Of a stretch of 64,000 nt of DNA, positions 59,936 to 64,000 are shown one piece after another. Position 1 is the first letter of the stretch, and each line of letters opens with the position of its first letter. A program made the position numbers and the translations under genes. This DNA comes from Polaromonas sp. GTDB taxonomy: Bacteria > Pseudomonadota > Gammaproteobacteria > Burkholderiales > Burkholderiaceae_C. Below the pieces are notes generated by a model. It had not been told where the DNA came from, ran no database searches, and saw only the letters and a list, made by a program, of their open reading frames with translations. The stretch covers positions 1 through 64,000 of the forward strand of contig JANYGP010000036.1 of the NCBI GenBank assembly GCA_025362315.1, in the 5' to 3' direction.

Positions 59936-59980
59936 CAACCCAATATATACAGGCGCGAGCAGCTCCTGAATTGCTAGCAT
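59936..59980 (+). repeat. Two-stem dispersed repeat
   Basis: ACAACCCAATATATACAGGC then GCGAGCAGCTCCTGAATTGCTAGC; lies between the convergent brnA-like and DUF962 genes. Confidence 0.75.
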
Positions 59981-59993
59981 TTTTTTGGCACTA

Positions 59994-60338
59994 TCACCCT
60001 TGGCCAGCCAATCTTCGCATAACAGCCACTGCCGCCTTATATGTCAGCACATGGTTGCCCGCAATAAACCACAGCAGTGAAAAGTCATTGCGCAGCACGC
60101 GCACATCGCGGACCTGCGCACTGCGCTCAAACAGGCGGTGGCCGATGAGCCCCAGTGCGGCATGCACCACCGGGTACAGAAGCACCAGCCAGGGCCAGGA
60201 CGACAGCAGCGCTGCTGGCACAAACGCTGTGCCCAGCAGCGTGCCAAAAATATGCAGGCCGCGGTTGACAGGGTGCCGGTGCTCTGCCTGAAAGTGGTCG
60301 CGGTAAAAAGCCTGAAAGCCGATGGCGGGTGTTGTCAT
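59994..60338 (-). CDS. DUF962/Mpo1-like membrane protein
   Basis: 114 residues, FQAFYRDHFQAEHRHPVNRGLHIFGTLLG then three hydrophobic segments (FVPAALLSSWPWLVLLYPVVHAALGLIGH, LLWFIAGNHVLTYKAAVAVM). The His-rich pattern matches DUF962/YGL010w; the yeast relative Mpo1 is a 2-hydroxy-fatty-acid dioxygenase using such histidines. Whether bacterial members do this is not established. Divergent from the TetR gene with 87 bases between. Confidence 0.82.
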   Translation of the reverse strand: MTTPAIGFQAFYRDHFQAEHRHPVNRGLHIFGTLLGTAFVPAALLSSWPWLVLLYPVVHAALGLIGHRLFERSAQVRDVRVLRNDFSLLWFIAGNHVLTYKAAVAVMRRLAGQG

Positions 60339-60425
60339 AGCGTTTCATAAAAAGTTGGAATGCAGCAATAACGCGATGGATTGCGCATATTTCAAACTCG
60401 CATTGAACAACACACAAAAGCACCC

Positions 60426-61058
60426 ATGCCGTCCATCAATGTTGCCCCCCGGAAAGCGCCGCGCCAGCAGCGCTCTCAGGCCACGGTTGCAGTTATCCTA
60501 CAGGCAGCTACTCGCGTTTTGACTCGCCTGTCGCTGGCGGGCTTCAATACCAACCGTGTGGCAGAGGTGGCGGGGGTCAGTGTTGGCTCGCTGTACCAGT
60601 ACTTTCCCAACAAGGCTGCCCTGGTCACGGCTTTGATCGACCGCGCGCAGACCGAACTGGCCGATGCATGTGAACAACTGGTGCAGCAGATCAAAAATCC
60701 GGCAACAGGCCAGCCGGGCAACACGCTGGCTGAATCTTTAGGTGCCCTGGCGCAATTGACGATTGGACAGCAATATGCCAAGCCGGTGTTTGCCGCAGCG
60801 CTGGACCATGAAGAAGCGCGCCTACCGGTGCAAAAGCAGTACAGGGCAGCGCAAGAACGCGTGCTGGCCAGCATGTTGCAGCTGTTTGCGCACCAACACG
60901 CAGAGCTGGCGACAGACTTACCTGAGTCTGCGGCGCGTGACTTTTTTGCCATCACCAAAGCACTGGTTGAGACAGAGGCAGGTGTCCTGAAAAAGTCGCT
61001 TGCGGACCTGGACGTGAGGATTGCGCGAGCCTTGCTCGGGTATCTGAAAAAGTTTTGA
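60426..61058 (+). CDS. TetR-family transcriptional regulator
   Basis: 210 residues from ATG 60426 (MPSINVAPRKAPRQQRSQATVAVILQAATRVL); an upstream in-frame TTG is not supported. HTH NTNRVAEVAGVSVGSLYQYFPNKAALVTALIDR is canonical TetR; the C-terminal ligand domain ends LDVRIARALLGYLKKF. Divergent from the DUF962 gene, its likely target. Effector unknown. Confidence 0.92.
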   Translation: MPSINVAPRKAPRQQRSQATVAVILQAATRVLTRLSLAGFNTNRVAEVAGVSVGSLYQYFPNKAALVTALIDRAQTELADACEQLVQQIKNPATGQPGNTLAESLGALAQLTIGQQYAKPVFAAALDHEEARLPVQKQYRAAQERVLASMLQLFAHQHAELATDLPESAARDFFAITKALVETEAGVLKKSLADLDVRIARALLGYLKKF

Positions 61059-61137
61059 GATGCTTCGGAAATTGATGGCAATCCCATTGGATATGACGTG
61101 CATTCAAGCCATTTACAGCTTCAATTATGCTTTTACC

Positions 61138-61180
61138 CCAACAAATTCGGGCGCTAGTAGCTCCTAAATTAATAGTAGAC
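61138..61180 (+). repeat. Two-stem dispersed repeat
   Basis: CCCCAACAAATTCGGGCGC, then TAGTAGCTCCTAAATTAATAGTAG. It is the only structure I see in the 311-base gap 61059-61369 before the Gly-zipper gene. Confidence 0.8.
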
Positions 61181-61369
61181 AGATTACTGCACCAAGATCG
61201 CTTTGCCTGGTGATGAAGCAGGTGCAGGTGGATGCGGCACTTGTTGCAGCAAGTGGCTTTTGTCTGACCTGATCACAGCGACAAACACCACACGATCTGC
61301 CAAGTGGAGCATGCACAGTGGTGTTAATGCTCCCCGGGGGCTGGCAGGCACATACCAGCAAGGCAAATC

Positions 61370-61744
61370 ATGAATCCTTCCACACCTTCTTCCCTTCCGA
61401 TCGTTTCATCGCCCGGCATGAAGCCTGTTGATCCAGACACGGATGAACAAGCAGTCCCCGGCCACGGGGTTCCGTCCCAGGACCCTGAAGCTGCAGCTCA
61501 AGTTGGCCTGAGCCCTGAAGAAGCAGCGCGTGAATCTGAATCAGCTCTGGTCGGTGGTGGCGTGGTGGCTGGCATGACATCAGGTGCGGCTATGGGGGCT
61601 GTGGTTGCCGGCCCAGCCGGGATTTTGGCAGGCGGCGCGGTAGGGGCCATCGCGGGGGCGGTGGGCGGTCAGGCCGCCGGCAAGTCTGCAGATCCAAAAA
61701 GCAGGGTTCATGGTGATGGCAAATCAAAGTCAACAGTGCATTGA
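61370..61744 (+). CDS. Glycine-zipper protein of unknown function
   Basis: 124 residues. N-terminal polar part, then two Gly/Ala zipper segments at about 62-104 (LVGGGVVAGMTSGAAMGAVV, AGILAGGAVGAIAGAVGGQAAGK), able to form a membrane hairpin. No signal peptide. Precedes DUF2945 and DUF3140 genes, so possibly part of the same stress-related set. TTGAAAAATAC follows the stop. Confidence 0.78.
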   Translation: MNPSTPSSLPIVSSPGMKPVDPDTDEQAVPGHGVPSQDPEAAAQVGLSPEEAARESESALVGGGVVAGMTSGAAMGAVVAGPAGILAGGAVGAIAGAVGGQAAGKSADPKSRVHGDGKSKSTVH

Positions 61745-61790
61745 AAAATACGGGCGCATCCACCGCATTGGTTTAACCGCGAGAAAATCC

Positions 61791-62072
61791 ATGGCAAGCA
61801 AAGAATTGAAGGTTGGCGACAAAGTCAGCTGGAACAGCACGCAAGGCAAGATAGAAGGCACTGTCAAGAAAAAATTGACGGCGCCGATGGACATCAAAAC
61901 GCACCATGTGGCTGCAACGCCAGACGATCCACAGTTGCTGGTTAAAAGTGCGGGCACTGGCCAGCTTGCGGCGCACAAACCAGCGGCGCTTAATCCGCTG
62001 AAATCAATAACAGCGGCGAAACCTGCAACACCCGCCAAGACAGGCGCAAGCAAGACCGGGACAAAAAAATGA
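61791..62072 (+). CDS. DUF2945 (HVA1/Tudor-like) family protein
   Basis: 93 residues from ATG 61791 (MASKELKVGDKVSWNSTQGKIEGTVKKKLTAPMDIKTHHVAATPDDPQLLVKSAGTGQLAAHKP). The first 65 residues match DUF2945, a small SH3/Tudor-like domain; the Lys/Ala/Thr tail (AAKPATPAKTGASKTGTKK) is histone-H1-like and may bind nucleic acid. Overlaps the DUF3140 gene by four bases (ATGA); the two families are often paired. Confidence 0.87.
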   Translation: MASKELKVGDKVSWNSTQGKIEGTVKKKLTAPMDIKTHHVAATPDDPQLLVKSAGTGQLAAHKPAALNPLKSITAAKPATPAKTGASKTGTKK

Positions 62073-62371
62073 GCACTGACGACAACCATGCTGCATTGCA
62101 AGAATTTAAAAAATCCGTCAACATGTCGTCGAAGGTTTTAAGCAAATGGCTGGACACCAAAGAGTCCAAAGCCGTGGGTTTTAAAACCACCGAGGGCGGT
62201 GGATCAGTGGGGCATCTGTCAGGTCAAAAAATCATTGGACTGCTGGGCAAATCCCCGTCTGAATTTACCAGCGACGACACAGTTCATGCACGCAAGGTTG
62301 TGGGCTACATCCACCGGTACCTGGCGCAACGCCCGGCCGGAGACATCAGTAAAACCCACTGGCGCTATTGA
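62069..62371 (+). CDS. DUF3140 family protein
   Basis: 100 residues: EFKKSVNMSSKVLSKWLDTKESKAVGFKTTEGGGSVGHLSGQKIIGLLGKSPSEFTSDDTVHARKVVGYIHRYLAQRP matches DUF3140 end to end. Function unknown; DNA-binding has been suggested for relatives. Start overlaps the DUF2945 stop, so made together. Confidence 0.87.
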   Translation: MSTDDNHAALQEFKKSVNMSSKVLSKWLDTKESKAVGFKTTEGGGSVGHLSGQKIIGLLGKSPSEFTSDDTVHARKVVGYIHRYLAQRPAGDISKTHWRY

Positions 62372-62460
62372 CTGATGAACTGGGGACATGATCCGATTTG
62401 AACGGAAAAACAAGACTCGAGCACGGTAATTCAATCATGTTTAATGTTATTTAATGCCTG

Positions 62461-62508
62461 TAGCCCAATATATTCGGGCGCTAGCAGCTACTTAAACAAT
62501 AGCAAATC
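62461..62508 (+). repeat. Two-stem dispersed repeat, near-consensus
   Basis: GCCCAATATATTCGGGC first stem, GCTAGCAGCTACTTAAACAA-TAGC second. Between the convergent DUF3140 and GST genes, ending eight bases before the GST stop codon. Confidence 0.85.
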
Positions 62509-62516
62509 AACAACTT

Positions 62517-63188
62517 TCAGCTTGTGAGCTTATATTCACCACCCCGTTCAATGGCGCGCTGGTAGGCCGGTCTGGCGTGAATGCGCTGCAAATAATTCAT
62601 CAACCGGGGCCGGCTGGCGTCGAGCCCGCCACGGGCCGTTGCCGCCTCCACCGGAAAGCTCATCTGCACATCAGCAGCGGTGAAATCGTCCCCGACAAAC
62701 CATGCACTTTTGCTCAATTCGGCTTCGAGGTAATCCAGATGGGTATTGAGCTGGGGCATGATGAAACTGCTTTTCGCCTTGCCTGAAATGGCTTTGGCAA
62801 TCGGCTTGGCAAAAAACGGCATGGGCGTTGTTTCAATCTTGTCAAACACCAGTTTGAGCAGCAGCGGCGACATCAATGAGCCCTCCGCGTAATGCAGCCA
62901 GTAGCGGTAGCGCAGATAGGCAGCTGTCTGGATGGATGGCGCAAAGCAGCCATCGCCATAACGCTCTACCAGATACTCGATGATGGCACCGGACTCGGCC
63001 AGCGTCAGGTCGCCATCGGTGACGACGGGCGACTTGCCCAGCGGGTGAATTTTGCGCAGCTCAGGCGGTGCCAGCATGGTGACCTTGTCACGCTCGTAGC
63101 GTTTGATCTCGTAGGTCAGGCCCATTTCTTCCAGCAGCCACAGCACGCGCTGGGAGCGGGAATTGTTCAAATGGTGGACAACAATCAT
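62517..63188 (-). CDS. Glutathione S-transferase family protein
   Basis: 223 residues. Thioredoxin-like N-domain (MIVVHHLNNSRSQRVLWLLEEMGLTYEIKRYERD, then HPLGKSPVVTDGDLTLAESGAIIEYLVERYG with the cis-Pro and SGAI glutathione motif), helical C-domain (DFTAADVQMSFPVEAA). Cytoplasmic detoxification or thiol-transfer enzyme; the catalytic residue is probably the Ser in LNNSRS. Substrate unknown. Confidence 0.93.
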   Translation of the reverse strand: MIVVHHLNNSRSQRVLWLLEEMGLTYEIKRYERDKVTMLAPPELRKIHPLGKSPVVTDGDLTLAESGAIIEYLVERYGDGCFAPSIQTAAYLRYRYWLHYAEGSLMSPLLLKLVFDKIETTPMPFFAKPIAKAISGKAKSSFIMPQLNTHLDYLEAELSKSAWFVGDDFTAADVQMSFPVEAATARGGLDASRPRLMNYLQRIHARPAYQRAIERGGEYKLTS

Positions 63189-63260
63189 GGCTGTTCCTTT
63201 TTGTGCAAAGTGTCATTGTGCGGGCAGCAAGCCAATGCTGCTTGCAAAGCCTAAAATGAG

Positions 63261-64000
63261 GTGGTGATTTCAGCCCACACCAGTATCCTGAACGCCGACC
63301 TGCACTGCCATTCCATGGTGTCAGATGGCACGCTGACGCCTGAAGCGCTGGCGGAGCGGGCCAAAATCAATGGTGTCGAGCTCTGGTCGCTGACCGACCA
63401 TGACGAGATTGCCGGTCAGCACCGCGCCGCCGCAGCAGCCCACGCGCAAGGCATCAAATACCTGACGGGTACCGAGATTTCAGTGACCTTTGCAGGCGAG
63501 ACTGTGCACATAGTTGGCCTGGGTTTTGACGCCAGTGACGCGGCTTTGACAAATGGTTTACAGGCCACACGCAGCGGGCGCACCGAGCGCGCCATGGACA
63601 TGTCAGACGGCCTGGCCAAAGTCGGGATCAAGGGCGCTTACGAAGGCGCTCTGAAGTTTGTAGGCAACCCCGAGCTGATTTCCCGTACCCACTTTGCGCG
63701 CTTTCTGGTGGAAAGTGGCGTGTGCAGCGAGACACACGAGGTGTTCCGCAAATACCTGACCGAAGGCAAGCCAGGGTATGTACCCCATCGCTGGGCCACG
63801 CTGAAAGACGCAGTCAGCTGGATCACGGCTGCCAAGGGGATTGCCATCATTGCGCATCCTGCGCGGTACAAATTTACGGCCAACGAAGAATACGCCTTGT
63901 TCACTGAATTTATCGCTCATGGCGGACGCGGCGTGGAAGTGGTCACTGGCAGTCACTCAGCGGCCGAATACGTGAAATATGCCGACACTGCCCAGGAGTT
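63261..64000 (+). CDS. PHP-domain nuclease (RNase AM/YciV-like), 5' part
   Basis: The frame is open to the end of the window, about 246 residues. GTG start (63261 or 63264); the only nearby ATG is out of frame. PHP metal motifs: NADLHCHSMVSDGTLTPEALAERA, LWSLTDHDEIAGQ, TGTEISVTF, and later IIAHPARYKF. Matches YciV (RNase AM), a 5'-3' exonuclease that matures 5S and 23S rRNA. The 3' end is outside the window. Divergent from the GST gene by 72 bases. Confidence 0.92.
   Translation, partial: MVISAHTSILNADLHCHSMVSDGTLTPEALAERAKINGVELWSLTDHDEIAGQHRAAAAAHAQGIKYLTGTEISVTFAGETVHIVGLGFDASDAALTNGLQATRSGRTERAMDMSDGLAKVGIKGAYEGALKFVGNPELISRTHFARFLVESGVCSETHEVFRKYLTEGKPGYVPHRWATLKDAVSWITAAKGIAIIAHPARYKFTANEEYALFTEFIAHGGRGVEVVTGSHSAAEYVKYADTAQE

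Noticed and set aside
1..64000. CRISPR array, prophage, transposase, tRNA or rRNA
   Set aside because: No regularly spaced direct repeats, no integrase or structural phage genes, no cloverleaf or rRNA-like sequence recognised on reading both strands.

Overview
The window looks like ordinary chromosome from a Comamonadaceae-type betaproteobacterium (Polaromonas/Rhodoferax/Acidovorax relatives). Three things point there: several Bug/TctC periplasmic binding proteins, including a tctBA transporter pair; paired pimeloyl-CoA-dehydrogenase-like genes; and many copies of a short dispersed repeat with core GGGCGCTAGCAGCTATTAA that I associate with this family. The assignment rests on protein content and was not tested by alignment. 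I see no rRNA, tRNA, CRISPR array, prophage or transposase.

Layout, 0-18 kb: 3' part of prfC; a membrane sensor with a worn-out GGDEF domain; a split AtuA-like pair with a Bug binding protein; divergent HxlR regulator/SDR; divergent Lrp regulator/stand-alone AceE-like E1 (possibly a 2-oxobutyrate dehydrogenase, MdeB type); fasciclin protein; purN; yceH; two acyl-CoA dehydrogenases; a large Gly-rich secreted protein. 18-31 kb: HNH nuclease; ribF-ileS-lspA; an AAA/DUF4143 ATPase behind a palindrome; a LacI-controlled ABC importer ending in a GpdQ-like phosphodiesterase. 31-41 kb: quinone oxidoreductase, two EamA permeases, higBA, RIO kinase, SDR, gamma-glutamyltransferase with a Bug protein, tctBA.

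41-49 kb: an overlapping minus-strand cluster tatD / DNA glycosylase / spermidine-synthase-like / GspE-type ATPase, then a plus-strand run of anchored HtrA-like protease, MoxR, DUF58 and VWA genes. 49-53 kb: one tightly packed minus-strand unit, vapBC followed by a mini J-domain protein and three proteins of unknown function. 53-58 kb: thioredoxin-like protein, lolCD, rpfE-like, recJ. 58-60 kb: an accessory islet with a small protein carrying a RHIM-like amyloid motif, a PIN toxin/RHH antitoxin pair and an orphan BrnA antitoxin. 60-64 kb: DUF962 protein, TetR regulator, Gly-zipper/DUF2945/DUF3140 stress-type genes, GST, and the 5' part of a PHP-domain nuclease.

Three signals stand out. (1) The 174-residue protein at 58153-58677 has a RHIM-like core (VQVGDYN) between a beta-rich N-terminus and a hydrophobic tail, a layout resembling amyloid-signalling immunity proteins. 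(2) About sixteen copies of a two-stem repeat, and several of a second GC-rich palindromic element, are scattered through the window. Many lie in frame inside or at the edge of conserved genes (aceE-like, ileS twice, acyl-CoA dehydrogenase, SDR, DNA glycosylase, VWA gene, ggt, lolD, purN) and add peptide insertions. (3) The vapBC/J-domain/unknown operon is translationally coupled throughout and may be an undescribed functional unit.
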